From: Bacteroidales bacterium
GTDB lineage: Bacteria; Bacteroidota; Bacteroidia; Bacteroidales; Muribaculaceae
Direction of reading: 5' to 3'
Length of the DNA: 10,608 bases
Assembly: GCA_004554255.1 (NCBI GenBank)
Contig: SFNC01000064.1
Coordinates: forward strand, 1-10,608
In this document: positions 1 through 7,476 of the stretch, piece by piece
Layout: each line of letters begins with the position of its first letter
Numbering within the stretch: the stretch's first letter is position 1
Notes under the pieces: model-generated
What the model was told of the DNA's origin: nothing
What the model saw: only the letters and a program-made list of their open reading frames with translations
Database searches by the model: none
Made by a program: the position numbers and the translations under genes

Positions 1-2
1 AG

Positions 3-740
3 CATCAACACCTGAATCTTGGCGAGTATGGTGCTGAATATGTCCGACACGGGCAGCCACAGATAGACCTGAATGTAGCGGCATATCCACTGCGTGAGCG
101 TGCTTTGGAAGCCGTCCCACACCGATATGGCGAAGGCTATCGGACCGAGTATCGCCAGCACCACGAGGAAGAACGTGCGGATGGTGTCTATCACGAGGGC
201 GGCGGCTTGGAACATCAGTTCCAGTATCTCGCGGAAGAAGTCGCGGATGCCCTTCTTCATCTTGTACATCCCCCGGTCGATATACATCCCCGCCATCGTC
301 ACCATGTCGGAGGGCGACCAGCCCAATTCCTCCAGTTGCTTGTCAAACTCCTCGTTGGACACGAGGTAGGCGGTTTCGGGATTGCGCACCATCGCCTCGT
401 ATTCCAGCCTGTCCTTCTGCTCACGGTACTTGTTCATGTCCAAAGTCTGCGTTTCGAGCAGTTTCGCCGTACCCTGCACGACGGGCGAGAGGACGCTGTT
501 TATCGTGCCAAGCACCACCGTAGGGAAGAACATGATGCACAGACCGACGGCAAAGGGACGGAGCATCGGGAAGACGTCTATCGGTTCGGCTCTCGCCAGC
601 GACTGCCATACCCGGTAGGCGACATAGAAGAGCGCGCCCAGCCCGGCGATGCCTTTCGCCACGCCCGCCATGTCGGCGCACAGCGGCATCATCTGCTCGT
701 AGAGCGAGCGGAGAATCTGGTGAAGGTTGTCGAACTCCAT
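3..740 (-). CDS. traJ: TraJ, VirB6-like polytopic membrane protein of the mating channel (partial, C-terminus missing)
   Basis: The reading frame starts at the ATG at 738-740 and stays open to the left edge, giving the first 246 residues; the rest lies outside the window. The protein is hydrophobic in blocks: around residues 25-45, 60-85 (PFAVGLCIMFFPTVVLG) and 180-210 (IDTIRTFFLVVLAILGPIAFAISVW), followed by more apolar sequence near the cut. A soluble, charged stretch lies between (about 95-165). This layout and its place directly after traI match TraJ of Bacteroides conjugative transposons, thought to be the VirB6/TrbL counterpart that forms part of the inner-membrane channel. The start lies 3 bp after the traI stop, so the two are almost certainly co-transcribed. 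The family call is strong; the VirB6 role is inferred from topology and position. Confidence 0.88.
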   Translation of the reverse strand, partial: MEFDNLHQILRSLYEQMMPLCADMAGVAKGIAGLGALFYVAYRVWQSLARAEPIDVFPMLRPFAVGLCIMFFPTVVLGTINSVLSPVVQGTAKLLETQTLDMNKYREQKDRLEYEAMVRNPETAYLVSNEEFDKQLEELGWSPSDMVTMAGMYIDRGMYKMKKGIRDFFREILELMFQAAALVIDTIRTFFLVVLAILGPIAFAISVWDGFQSTLTQWICRYIQVYLWLPVSDIFSTILAKIQVLM

Positions 741-743
741 AGG

Positions 744-1373
744 CTACCAGTATCTTTCGTTCATACTGCCGTACAGCCCCATGATGCGGTCAAGGTCGTT
801 TTTCTTCTTCGCACGCAGGTAGCTCACGCTGATGTTCTTGTTGGTGTAGTAGCTCACGAGGTTGCGGTAACGTTTCATCTTGGAGTGGCAGCGTTCCACC
901 ACGTCCATGCGCTCCTTGTCCGTCATGGAGAGCGTGGTGATGTTCACCACGTTCTTCAGCTCCGTCAGCACGTCGTTGGATTCCTCCAGCAGCTTCGTGT
1001 ACCCGAAGGCGATGGCTCCGAGTTCCTCCACCGTGAAGTTGTCGTCGCGCAGCATCTTCTGGAAGCTGGTCACGTAGATGTCCGTGATGTCGCCCACCAT
1101 CAGGATGGTCTGCTGCACCTTGCGGGCGTCCTTGACCAGATTGTTCACCGATTTGAGGGCGTCGTAATACTTCTTGCCCTGCTCGTATATTTTCACCGTT
1201 TCCTGAAAGTTGTTCACCATGTTCGTGGCGGTCTTCGAGGTGTGGATGATGTTCTTCGAGGCGTTGATGATGCCTTGCGCCAGATTGCCCGGATCGCTCA
1301 CGACCCATTGGGCGGAAGCCCTGCCCGCGAAAAGCAGGCACAGGCAGATGACGAATGTTATTCTTGTTCTCAT
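744..1373 (-). CDS. traI: TraI, DUF4141 family secreted conjugation protein, probably VirB5/TrbJ-like
   Basis: The product has 209 residues. It begins with a clear signal peptide (basic start, hydrophobic FVICLCLLFAG, predicted cut after ASA at residue 21), so it should be exported to the periplasm. The mature protein opens with WVVSDPGNLAQGIINASKNI and is then mainly helical, rich in Asn, Lys and Gln. A 'DPGNLAQ' opening followed by long helices resembles TrbJ/VirB5 minor pilus proteins of other type IV systems; this likeness is my inference. In CTnDOT-type elements the gene before traJ is traI, which fits. It ends 3 bp before traJ and starts 23 bp after the small lipoprotein gene. The C-terminus (GSMNERYW) is complete, and no frameshift is seen. 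Confidence 0.88.
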   Translation of the reverse strand: MRTRITFVICLCLLFAGRASAQWVVSDPGNLAQGIINASKNIIHTSKTATNMVNNFQETVKIYEQGKKYYDALKSVNNLVKDARKVQQTILMVGDITDIYVTSFQKMLRDDNFTVEELGAIAFGYTKLLEESNDVLTELKNVVNITTLSMTDKERMDVVERCHSKMKRYRNLVSYYTNKNISVSYLRAKKKNDLDRIMGLYGSMNERYW

Positions 1374-1396
1374 GTTTCTTTGGATTTTAGCGGTTC

Positions 1397-1777
1397 TTAT
1401 TTTTCTGCCGGAGTTTCCGGCTGCGGCTTCACACGCACGTAGTCCCCGTTGGGTGAGAAGGTCAGCACGTCGGTGGCTTCGTTATACGCCACGTCGATGC
1501 GGAAGCCGGTGTTCATGAACAGGTTGCCGTTCTCCTCCTGCAAGAGATAGGTTTCCGGTTTCAGCCTGCGGCGGATGCCGCTCCGTTTGAATACCGTCAC
1601 CTTGTAGGCTTCGCCCTCCTTGTAGATAAGCACGTCGGGCTTGCCCTCCACGCTTTCCCATTTCCCGCACAGCAAGTCGCGGCGGTTCTCCGCCACGTCG
1701 CAGGATTGCAGCACCATGACCGCCAGTCCGATTAAACACTTGCTGACTTGCAGCATTTTAATTTTTGATATGCTCAT
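1397..1777 (-). CDS. Small probable lipoprotein, DUF3876-like, between traG and traI
   Basis: I choose the ATG at 1775-1777, giving 126 residues. The frame is open further upstream, but that part overlaps traG and reads as shadow sequence. The N-terminus is MSISKIKMLQ followed by a hydrophobic run and LQSC at residues 23-26, a plausible lipobox with Cys26 as the lipidated residue and Asp27 after it. The remainder resembles small beta-rich DUF3876 proteins (LLCGKWESVEGKPDVLIYKEGEAYKVTVF, then a Pro/Glu-rich end). Its slot, after the VirB4-like ATPase gene and before traI, is where Bacteroides elements carry a small extra gene (the traH position in CTnDOT numbering). Whether it deserves that name cannot be decided here. 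Its function is unknown; a lipoprotein in the cell envelope, possibly helping assembly of the mating apparatus, is a guess. It starts 29 bp after the traG stop. Confidence 0.78.
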   Translation of the reverse strand: MSISKIKMLQVSKCLIGLAVMVLQSCDVAENRRDLLCGKWESVEGKPDVLIYKEGEAYKVTVFKRSGIRRRLKPETYLLQEENGNLFMNTGFRIDVAYNEATDVLTFSPNGDYVRVKPQPETPAEK

Positions 1778-1806
1778 ACGCTTTTCTTTTTTTGTTGATG
1801 ATTGGT

Positions 1807-4317
1807 TTATTGATTGTTCTTGTTTCTCCGCCTTTCGGCAAGCTGCCGGATGGCGGCTTCGATGTCGCCGCCCAATTGCTCCGCCAGACGGTACACCTCC
1901 ACCTTTTCCGTTTCCTCGGTGGTGTACGCCAGATATTCCTCCGCGCTCACCTCGGTGGCATAGACCGCCGACTGCGTGCCGCCCAAGCCTATCCACACCT
2001 CCTTGTAGAGCCGTGAGGGGTTGTTCGCCATGTTGATGGAGAGTATCTGCGACTTCTCCTTCTCCGTCAGTCCGAGCAACGCCTGAATCTGGTCGAACTT
2101 GTTCATGTACTTGCGCTGGTCGAGCAGGATTTTACAGTCCGAGTTGTTGATGATGCTCTCCTTGACAACGGGTGAGGAAATGATGTCGTCCACCTCCTGC
2201 GTCACCACGATTGCCTCACCGAAATACTTGCGCACCGTCTTGTACATATAGCGCAGGTAGTCAGCCATATTTGCCGAAGAGAGAGCCTTCCAAGCCTCTT
2301 CCACGATAAGCTGCTTTCTCACACCTTTCAGACGCCGCATCTTGTTGATGAAGGCTTCCATGATGATGATGGTCACTACCGGGAACAGTTCGCGGTTGTC
2401 CTTGATGGAATCAATCTCGAAGACGATGAACCGTTTGCCCAGCAGGTCGATGTTCTCCGCCGAGTTGAGCAGGAAGTCGTAGCGTCCGCCCCGGTAATAC
2501 TGCCGCATGGTGGTGAGCATGTTGTCGATGTTGAAGTCCTCCTTCTCCACCTTGATGTCACGCTCCGCCAGTTCCCTGCGGTAGTCGTCGCGCATGTACT
2601 CGTAGAAAGTGTTGAACGACGGCACGATGCTCCGGTCTGCCCTGATGCGCTCGATGTAGGCACTCACGGCACTGCCCAATTCCCCGCTTTCGGTTTTCGT
2701 CACCTTGTCGTCCTCCGACTTCCAGAGCGTCAGCAGCAGCGTCTTGATGCTGTCCTTCTTCTCCACGTCAAACACGTAGTCGTCGGTGTAGAACGGGTTG
2801 AAGCTGATGGGCTTCTCCTCCGTGTAGGTGAAATACACGCCGTCCGTGCCGCCCGTCTTGCGCCGTATCATCTCGCACAATCCCTGATAGGAGTTTCCCG
2901 TGTCCACCAATACCACATGCGCGCCCTGCTCGTAATATTGGCGCACCAAATGGTTCATGAAGAACGACTTGCCGCTACCCGAAGGACCTAATACGAACTT
3001 GTTCCTGTTCGTGGTGATGCCCCGCTTCATCGGCAGGTCACTGATGTCGAGGTGCAGCGGTTTTCCCGTGAGCCTGTCCACCATCTTGATGCCGAAGGGC
3101 GAGAGCGAGCTGCGGTAGTTGGTTTCCTCCGTGAAGAGGCACACCGCCTGTTCAATGAAGGTGTGGAAACTCTCTTCCGCCGGAAAGTCCGCAGCATTGC
3201 CGGGCATCGCCGCCCAATAGAGTGTCGGGCAGTCGATGGTGTTGTGGCGCGGCACGCACTCCATGCTTGCCAGCTGGCTGCCCACGTCGTTCTTTATGTG
3301 CTTCAGCTCTTCCGCGTCGTCGCTCCACACCATGACGTTGAAGTGCGCCCGCACCGAGGTCAGACCGTAGGAGTGCGCCTCGTTCAAGTATCGGTCTATC
3401 CACTCGCGGTTGATGCTGTTGCTCCGGCTGTATCGGGATAACGACTGCATATTCCTCGCGGACTTCTCGAATTTTTGAAGGTTCTCCTCGCTGTTGTCGA
3501 TAATCACGTACTGGTTGTAGATGTGGTTGCAGGAGAGCAGCAGCCCCACCGGGGATGCAAAGGAGAGGCGGCAGTCCGAGCGGTCGGTGGAGAGTTTCTC
3601 ATACCGGGTGTCGGTAGCCACCGTGCCGGGCAGGTCTTCCGCGTCGGACAGGGTGTGCAGGCACAGGCGGTTGTCGCCGATGCGCATCTCCCGTGCCGAG
3701 AGGTCTATGTCCTGCAACGTGGCATCGCCTTCGGGCATGAGCGAGAAATAACGCTCTATCAGTCCGGTTTTGCCTTCCGTCCCCACAATCTCGTCGGTGG
3801 AGAGGCGGCGCAGCCTGACAAAGCCGCTGTCGTTGATGATGCGCTCGAACTGTTCCGCAGCCTCCATGAACTTCGCGGCGGTTTCCTTGTCCAGCTCCTT
3901 CGGGATGATATGCCCCCGGCACAGCGTGCTGAAATTGCTCTGCATCCGGTTACGCTCCTTCGTCGTCTTGGTTAGGTAGAGGTAGCACGTGTGCTTCAGG
4001 TACGGTCGCTCGTTGAAGTGACGCTCGAAGCTCCGTGAGAGGAAACTCATGTCCTCCTTTTGCAACTCCGGTCTGTACTTCTCCTTGATGAACCAGTCCT
4101 GCTTGTGGACAACGGAGAAGTCCGGCAGCACCTTGATCGCCTTGCACCAGCAGCCGTGTATCGCCTCGTACTCCGCGCCCGTCACGGTGTAAAGCTCCGG
4201 CAGCTCCACCTCGAAAGCCACCGTGATGTCGGCGTCTTTGGAGATGATGCAGCCTTGCTCCACCGCTAATAGCGGGAACTTGTTTTCCAGTGTTGTCATT
4301 TTGGATGTATTCCTCAT
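1807..4317 (-). CDS. traG: TraG, VirB4-like conjugation ATPase
   Basis: The product has 836 residues, a normal length for the Bacteroidota TraG-family conjugation ATPase (the Bac_Flav_CT_G group, with a DUF3875-like N-terminal part). The N-terminal half (to about 420) is the usual VirB4 non-catalytic region. The ATPase domain follows, with Walker A GPSGSGKS at residues 444-451 and a Walker B-type strand LIVEEAW at 670-676, followed by VTQEVDDI and KILLDQRKY, both typical of VirB4 proteins. It should supply energy for assembly of the mating channel and DNA transfer at the inner membrane. Despite the name it is not the VirD4-type TraG coupling protein; that role belongs to mobC. The start ATG overlaps the traF stop as ATGA (4314-4317), and the leader contains GGAAG, so coupled translation is likely. 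A second in-frame ATG at codon 7 (MTTLENKFPLL) is an alternative start. Confidence 0.95.
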   Translation of the reverse strand: MRNTSKMTTLENKFPLLAVEQGCIISKDADITVAFEVELPELYTVTGAEYEAIHGCWCKAIKVLPDFSVVHKQDWFIKEKYRPELQKEDMSFLSRSFERHFNERPYLKHTCYLYLTKTTKERNRMQSNFSTLCRGHIIPKELDKETAAKFMEAAEQFERIINDSGFVRLRRLSTDEIVGTEGKTGLIERYFSLMPEGDATLQDIDLSAREMRIGDNRLCLHTLSDAEDLPGTVATDTRYEKLSTDRSDCRLSFASPVGLLLSCNHIYNQYVIIDNSEENLQKFEKSARNMQSLSRYSRSNSINREWIDRYLNEAHSYGLTSVRAHFNVMVWSDDAEELKHIKNDVGSQLASMECVPRHNTIDCPTLYWAAMPGNAADFPAEESFHTFIEQAVCLFTEETNYRSSLSPFGIKMVDRLTGKPLHLDISDLPMKRGITTNRNKFVLGPSGSGKSFFMNHLVRQYYEQGAHVVLVDTGNSYQGLCEMIRRKTGGTDGVYFTYTEEKPISFNPFYTDDYVFDVEKKDSIKTLLLTLWKSEDDKVTKTESGELGSAVSAYIERIRADRSIVPSFNTFYEYMRDDYRRELAERDIKVEKEDFNIDNMLTTMRQYYRGGRYDFLLNSAENIDLLGKRFIVFEIDSIKDNRELFPVVTIIIMEAFINKMRRLKGVRKQLIVEEAWKALSSANMADYLRYMYKTVRKYFGEAIVVTQEVDDIISSPVVKESIINNSDCKILLDQRKYMNKFDQIQALLGLTEKEKSQILSINMANNPSRLYKEVWIGLGGTQSAVYATEVSAEEYLAYTTEETEKVEVYRLAEQLGGDIEAAIRQLAERRRNKNNQ

Positions 4318-4646
4318 GTCGTTTCTTCCTTTCGTTTACGTTTGAATAATCGGGTGATCCGCCGCCGGTTGATAAGGTATCGGGGATGGCTCCTTGTTGC
4401 CCCTAATTTCATCAGTCCGTGTTCGCCGTACCGGGCGTTCAGTGCGAAGGTCTGCCACACGAGGACGGAAGACGATGCCACGCCGAAGCCGATACATACC
4501 CACTGGTCGATGCCGACCATGTAGAGGATGACGAACAGGACGAAGAGAGCCAGCAGACCTCCGCAGAAGATGAAGAGGTACTGAGCCTTCAAGCCCTTGA
4601 ATTCTACCGGACGGCCGATACCCTTGTTTATCGGGTATTCAGCCAT
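4314..4646 (-). CDS. traF: TraF, DUF4133 family two-helix membrane protein (VirB3-like position)
   Basis: The start at 4644-4646 gives 110 residues beginning MAEYPINKGIGRPVEFKGL, the usual opening of this family; a longer frame upstream would overlap traE and is unlikely. Two transmembrane segments are visible at about residues 22-43 and 49-66. The tail is very basic (RRRITRLFKRKRKEE), which should face the cytoplasm. Size, topology and its place between the pilin-like traE and the VirB4-like traG match VirB3 in other type IV systems, and TraF/DUF4133 is usually treated as that counterpart. The gene starts 11 bp after traE and overlaps traG by 4 bp. No clear ribosome binding site precedes it, which is common in Bacteroidota. 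Confidence 0.92.
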   Translation of the reverse strand: MAEYPINKGIGRPVEFKGLKAQYLFIFCGGLLALFVLFVILYMVGIDQWVCIGFGVASSSVLVWQTFALNARYGEHGLMKLGATRSHPRYLINRRRITRLFKRKRKEETT

Positions 4647-4657
4647 ACATTGGTTTA

Positions 4658-4969
4658 TTAAAGGAAGAATGAGCGCAGGATGGTGGCGGCGACAATCAGG
4701 AAGATGCACGCTCCGAACCAGCTTGCCGCTGTTTTGGAGGTATCGGGATCGCCGGACGAGAATTTCCCGTACACTTTCACGCCCCCGATAAGCCCGACTA
4801 CCGCGCCGATGGCGTAGATGAGTTTCGTGCCGGGGTCGAAGTACGAACTCACCATAGAGGTGGCTTCGTTGATGCCCGCGATGCCGTTCCCCTGCGCGAA
4901 GGCGGAGGCGGTTACGGCAACCAGAAGTGCCGCTGAGAGGATAAGTTTCTGTCTGTTGTTCTTGTTCAT
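4658..4969 (-). CDS. traE: TraE, DUF4134 family small membrane protein (VirB2 pilin-like)
   Basis: The product has 103 residues. It begins with a signal peptide (MNKNNRQK, then a hydrophobic core ending ASAFA, predicted cut after residue 25). Two hydrophobic segments follow, at about residues 48-66 (LIYAIGAVVGLIGGVKVYG) and 85-102, separated by a short polar loop (KFSSGDPDTSKTA). This is the layout of VirB2/TrbC pilins. DUF4134 proteins occupy this slot in Bacteroidota elements, and the pilin role is an inference from topology and order. A gap of about 200 bp separates it from traD, longer than any other gap in the tra run, so it may have extra regulatory input. It ends 11 bp before traF. Confidence 0.92.
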   Translation of the reverse strand: MNKNNRQKLILSAALLVAVTASAFAQGNGIAGINEATSMVSSYFDPGTKLIYAIGAVVGLIGGVKVYGKFSSGDPDTSKTAASWFGACIFLIVAATILRSFFL

Positions 4970-5171
4970 AAACTGTTCTTGTTTTGTGCCGTCAAAAGGG
5001 TGGATGGTCCTTTGTCGGGCGGTTGATACTCGGTTACTTTTCTTTGGTTTAGTGGGTTGCCCGTTTGTTTCTACGGACTTGGGTGTGTCCGTTGCGGACC
5101 GGCTGTACCTTGTACCGCCGTGCGCGTGGGTGATGCCGTCTTACGTTTTCATTTTCATTCTTTTTTAGTCG
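4970..5171. other. Intergenic gap between traD and traE, no convincing gene
   Basis: These 202 bp carry no plausible coding frame on the minus strand: the only ATGs there give a five-codon peptide just after traD. The plus-strand frame across it is a continuation of an antisense shadow of traE. A small dyad GTCCG-TTG-CGGAC lies at 5087-5099. On the minus strand a near-tandem GGTACAA/GGTACAG occurs beside it. I found no TAnnTTTG promoter element on the minus strand. The leader close to traE is A-rich, as expected for a Bacteroidota start. Confidence 0.55.
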
Positions 5172-5900
5172 TTATACATAGTTGCGGATGTCGAAGTCCT
5201 CAATATTGTCCGGGACGACAAAATCCTTTTTCGGTTTCTTCAGCCGGATTTCGATAAGCCCCTTGATGCGGATGCTCATTTCAGACGAGCCGGTCATCAG
5301 CTTCTCGTACAGCTCCGTCCCTTCCATGTCGGTGAAGACCTTTGCCGCCCGCTCCCGTTCCGTCGTTGTCGCTTCCGGGTTCTTGGCGGTTCTGACCGCA
5401 TCGTCTATCTCGTCGAAGCTGCTTCCGGATGCCCTCGGCGCGTCGGGCGTTTCTTCCTCCGGCTCGTCCTCCCCGAACTCCAGTTCCGAAGGCGTGAGGC
5501 TCGTGAAGGTTTCGTCGAGTTTATCCTCCGGGATTTGGGCGGGACGGGACACGGTTTCCGTGTTTCCGTCGTCAAAAGTAGCCTCTTCCTCCGTCAGCTC
5601 AATGCCTTTTTCCGAAGTGGCGGCTTCTTGCGTCGGTATGGCAGCGGTTGTCCGGGTCGATGCCATCCTGAAACGGCTCTTGCCGATGATGTCCGGGGTG
5701 TCTGCGGGCGGTATTTCCCTTACCGCTTCGGGCTTTGCCGCCGTGCCGCCCAACGACCGCCACACTCCGGCTATGCTTCTGAGGAAGCGGACAAGTCTGG
5801 TTTCCATGATCCTGTCATAAAGGAGCAGGAACAGGAACCACAGGTTGCAGCCGACCGATACGGTCAGCAGAATATCAGTCATGCTTATTGTTTCACTCAT
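5172..5900 (-). CDS. traD: TraD-position conjugal transfer protein with one membrane anchor and a long acidic linker
   Basis: The product has 242 residues and starts at the ATG at 5898-5900 (MSETISMTDILL). One hydrophobic segment is visible at about residues 9-28 (ILLTVSVGCNLWFLFLLLYD), probably a membrane anchor. From about residue 90 to 165 the sequence is low in complexity and strongly acidic (runs such as LTEEEATFDD, EFGEDEPEEETPD). The C-terminal part is better ordered and charged (ERERAAKVFTDMEGTELYEKLMTGSSEMSIRIKGLIEIRLKKP). No catalytic motif is seen. The name rests on its position between traC and traE, as in CTnDOT; I do not recognise a biochemical function. It begins 21 bp after the traC stop and is followed by the gap before traE. 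Confidence 0.75.
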   Translation of the reverse strand: MSETISMTDILLTVSVGCNLWFLFLLLYDRIMETRLVRFLRSIAGVWRSLGGTAAKPEAVREIPPADTPDIIGKSRFRMASTRTTAAIPTQEAATSEKGIELTEEEATFDDGNTETVSRPAQIPEDKLDETFTSLTPSELEFGEDEPEEETPDAPRASGSSFDEIDDAVRTAKNPEATTTERERAAKVFTDMEGTELYEKLMTGSSEMSIRIKGLIEIRLKKPKKDFVVPDNIEDFDIRNYV

Positions 5901-5921
5901 GCACGTTCTCTTTTTTGAGGG

Positions 5922-6269
5922 TTAAAATACTGCGTCGTAATTCCGGGCGTAAAGGCTTTTTATCGCCTCCTCGCACTGGTTGAAGTGGTGCGTAAGCACA
6001 TGGTCGATGTAGGCGGACAGCGACAGCCGGTCATGCCCGATCACACGGGTGATGCGCATGATGCGGTCGTGGTACTCCGGGCGCACATACGCCATCTTTC
6101 CCTCGCGTGCCTTCACTTCGGCTTCACGGATGAACAGCCGTTCATAGTCCTTCTCACCGCATTTGCCGCATAACGGCACGGGGGACAGGATTTCCACACT
6201 CGCCTGCACTTGGGCAAGCATACCGCCGCCGTCATGCTGCGGACTTCTGTTTTTCTGGTTCTTTTCCAT
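5922..6269 (-). CDS. traC: TraC-position DUF3408 family small protein
   Basis: I start at the ATG at 6267-6269, giving 115 residues (MEKNQKNRSPQHDGG); a TTG two codons upstream, overlapping the traB stop as TTGA, is an alternative. The N-terminal part is probably disordered and contains one CxxC pair (Cys34, Cys37 in CGKCGEKDY). The C-terminal part (AYVRPEYHDRIMRITRVIGHDRLSLSAYIDHVLTHHFNQ) looks like a ribbon-helix-helix-type fold and aligns by eye with the end of the neighbouring traB product, so the two are probably ancient duplicates. DUF3408 proteins follow parA in Bacteroides tra operons; their role is unknown, and DNA or partner binding is a guess. The gene follows traB almost without a gap. 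Confidence 0.8.
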   Translation of the reverse strand: MEKNQKNRSPQHDGGGMLAQVQASVEILSPVPLCGKCGEKDYERLFIREAEVKAREGKMAYVRPEYHDRIMRITRVIGHDRLSLSAYIDHVLTHHFNQCEEAIKSLYARNYDAVF

Positions 6270-6271
6270 AT

Positions 6272-6712
6272 TCAAATCAAGTCTTCACGTTGTTTCTTGT
6301 ACAGTTCGTTTATTTTCTCCTTGTGCTGTTCCAGATGTTGGCGCAGCACGGTGTCCACGTAGCCGCCTACCGAGATTTCACGCCCGGCGATGTCGTTCAC
6401 GATTTTGAGAATCTTGCTGTGGACGTCGCGGCTGATATAGACGCACTGGCGCGTCTTTATCTCGTTGCGGCGGAGGAACAGCCCGGAATAGTCGTCCTCC
6501 TGCCGTTTGCGGCGGACGGTGTCCCTCTGCGGTTTTTCCTTTGCCGTGTATTGCACGGGCGGCGGTTCCGTTTCAGGGACGCTTTCTTCTTCGGGAGCAG
6601 GTGCGGGCGGCTCCTGCGCGTGGTACAGGGTCCCGTCCTGCCTGCGTCTGCCGATGGAGGCTATCAACAGTTCCTCGTCAATGCCTTCGGTGTTCACTTT
6701 CCTGCTGCCCAT
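6272..6712 (-). CDS. traB: TraB-position DUF3408 family small protein
   Basis: The product has 146 residues and starts at the ATG at 6710-6712 (MGSRKVNTEGIDEELLIASIGRR). A proline/glutamate-rich, probably flexible stretch lies at about residues 30-65 (EPPAPAPEEESVPETEPPPVQ), followed by a basic segment (RDTVRRKRQEDDY). The conserved C-terminal part (VYISRDVHSKILKIVNDIAGREISVGGYVDTVLRQHLEQHKEKINELYKKQ) matches the DUF3408 pattern and resembles the traC product. It starts 2 bp after the traA stop, so the ParA-like protein and this one are made from the same message. A ParA-like ATPase is often paired with a small DNA-binding partner; traB/traC would be natural candidates, but that is inference only. 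Confidence 0.82.
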   Translation of the reverse strand: MGSRKVNTEGIDEELLIASIGRRRQDGTLYHAQEPPAPAPEEESVPETEPPPVQYTAKEKPQRDTVRRKRQEDDYSGLFLRRNEIKTRQCVYISRDVHSKILKIVNDIAGREISVGGYVDTVLRQHLEQHKEKINELYKKQREDLI

Positions 6713-6714
6713 GA

Positions 6715-7476
6715 TTATTGAGGTCTGATGATACGGCTTATCTCTTCCGAGAACTCACGGATGCCGCTCCCTTTCAGCAGGGACGCATCCATCGGGAAGA
6801 TGGTAGAGCGGAACACGCTCTTGCGCTCTTCCGAGAGGTCGCGCCGGAACTTCTTGCTGTCGGGCAGGCGGGTGGACAGCACCGGCAGCCCCATCTCGGC
6901 TATCACATCCCCATACAGGTCGTAAAGCCCGTTCTTCTCCCTGCCGTCCACCATCGTCCAGAAGAGGTACAGCCCTTTTGTTTTCGCCTGTCCCGTCGTC
7001 ATGAGGTTGTCGCGGAACATCACGGCGAATTGCAGGGTGCTTTCCACGACAAAACGGTCGGCACTCATGGGCGCGAAGATGTAGTCCATCTGCGAGAGGG
7101 TCTTGACCACGCCGTTGCTTTTCAGGGTTCCCGGCATGTCGAAGAACACGACGTCGGGTTTCACCTTTTCTTCGGCAAGCATCCTTTCGGCATCATCGAG
7201 GGCGTTAAGGGCGTCGCTTGCGATGACCGGGTAGGCGTTCTTCCTTATCTTGCGGAAGTGGTCACACGCGAGTGCCTTGAAATAGAGGCTCCCGCCGATA
7301 AGTCCCGTTTCACGCTCACGCAACCCGTGTATGCTGTGCTGCGGGGCGTCGCAGTCTATGACGGCGACATTGTGTCCTTTCACGTTGTGGAGGTAGTTGG
7401 CGGCAAGTGCCGTGACGGTGGATTTGCCGATGCCCCCTTTCTGTGTTGCGAATGCAACGAATGTTTCATTACTCAT
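6715..7476 (-). CDS. traA: TraA, ParA/MinD-like ATPase heading the tra operon
   Basis: From the ATG at 7474-7476 the product has 253 residues. The deviant Walker A motif KGGIGKST is at residues 13-20, with the signature lysines Lys13 and Lys18. IDCDAPQHS (about 40-48) is the second ParA box, and VVFFDMPGT (109-117, Asp113) is Walker B. This is a complete ParA-family ATPase, the first gene of the CTnDOT-type tra operon. Its exact role in conjugation is not settled; ParA proteins usually position or partition DNA-protein complexes. The start is favoured because family members begin just before the FVAFATQKGG segment and because the leader is A-rich (CATTAAAACCAACAGAACC). However, the frame stays open 96 codons further up to an ATG at 7764 (see separate entry). 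The stop lies 2 bp before traB. Confidence 0.9.
   Translation of the reverse strand: MSNETFVAFATQKGGIGKSTVTALAANYLHNVKGHNVAVIDCDAPQHSIHGLRERETGLIGGSLYFKALACDHFRKIRKNAYPVIASDALNALDDAERMLAEEKVKPDVVFFDMPGTLKSNGVVKTLSQMDYIFAPMSADRFVVESTLQFAVMFRDNLMTTGQAKTKGLYLFWTMVDGREKNGLYDLYGDVIAEMGLPVLSTRLPDSKKFRRDLSEERKSVFRSTIFPMDASLLKGSGIREFSEEISRIIRPQ

Noticed and set aside
105..1442. A 445-codon open frame on the plus strand opposite traJ, traI and the lipoprotein gene
   Set aside because: It is antisense to well-supported genes, very rich in His, Val and Arg, and has no recognisable domain; it results from the high GC content at codon third positions.
1778..1996. Extension of the lipoprotein gene upstream into traG
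   Set aside because: It would overlap about 190 bp of traG, and the added residues are Gly/Arg-rich shadow sequence; the ATG at 1777 directly precedes a signal peptide.
5182..5820. A 212-codon serine-rich plus-strand frame opposite traD
   Set aside because: It arises because the acidic codons of traD read as Ser on the other strand; no start signal or domain supports it.
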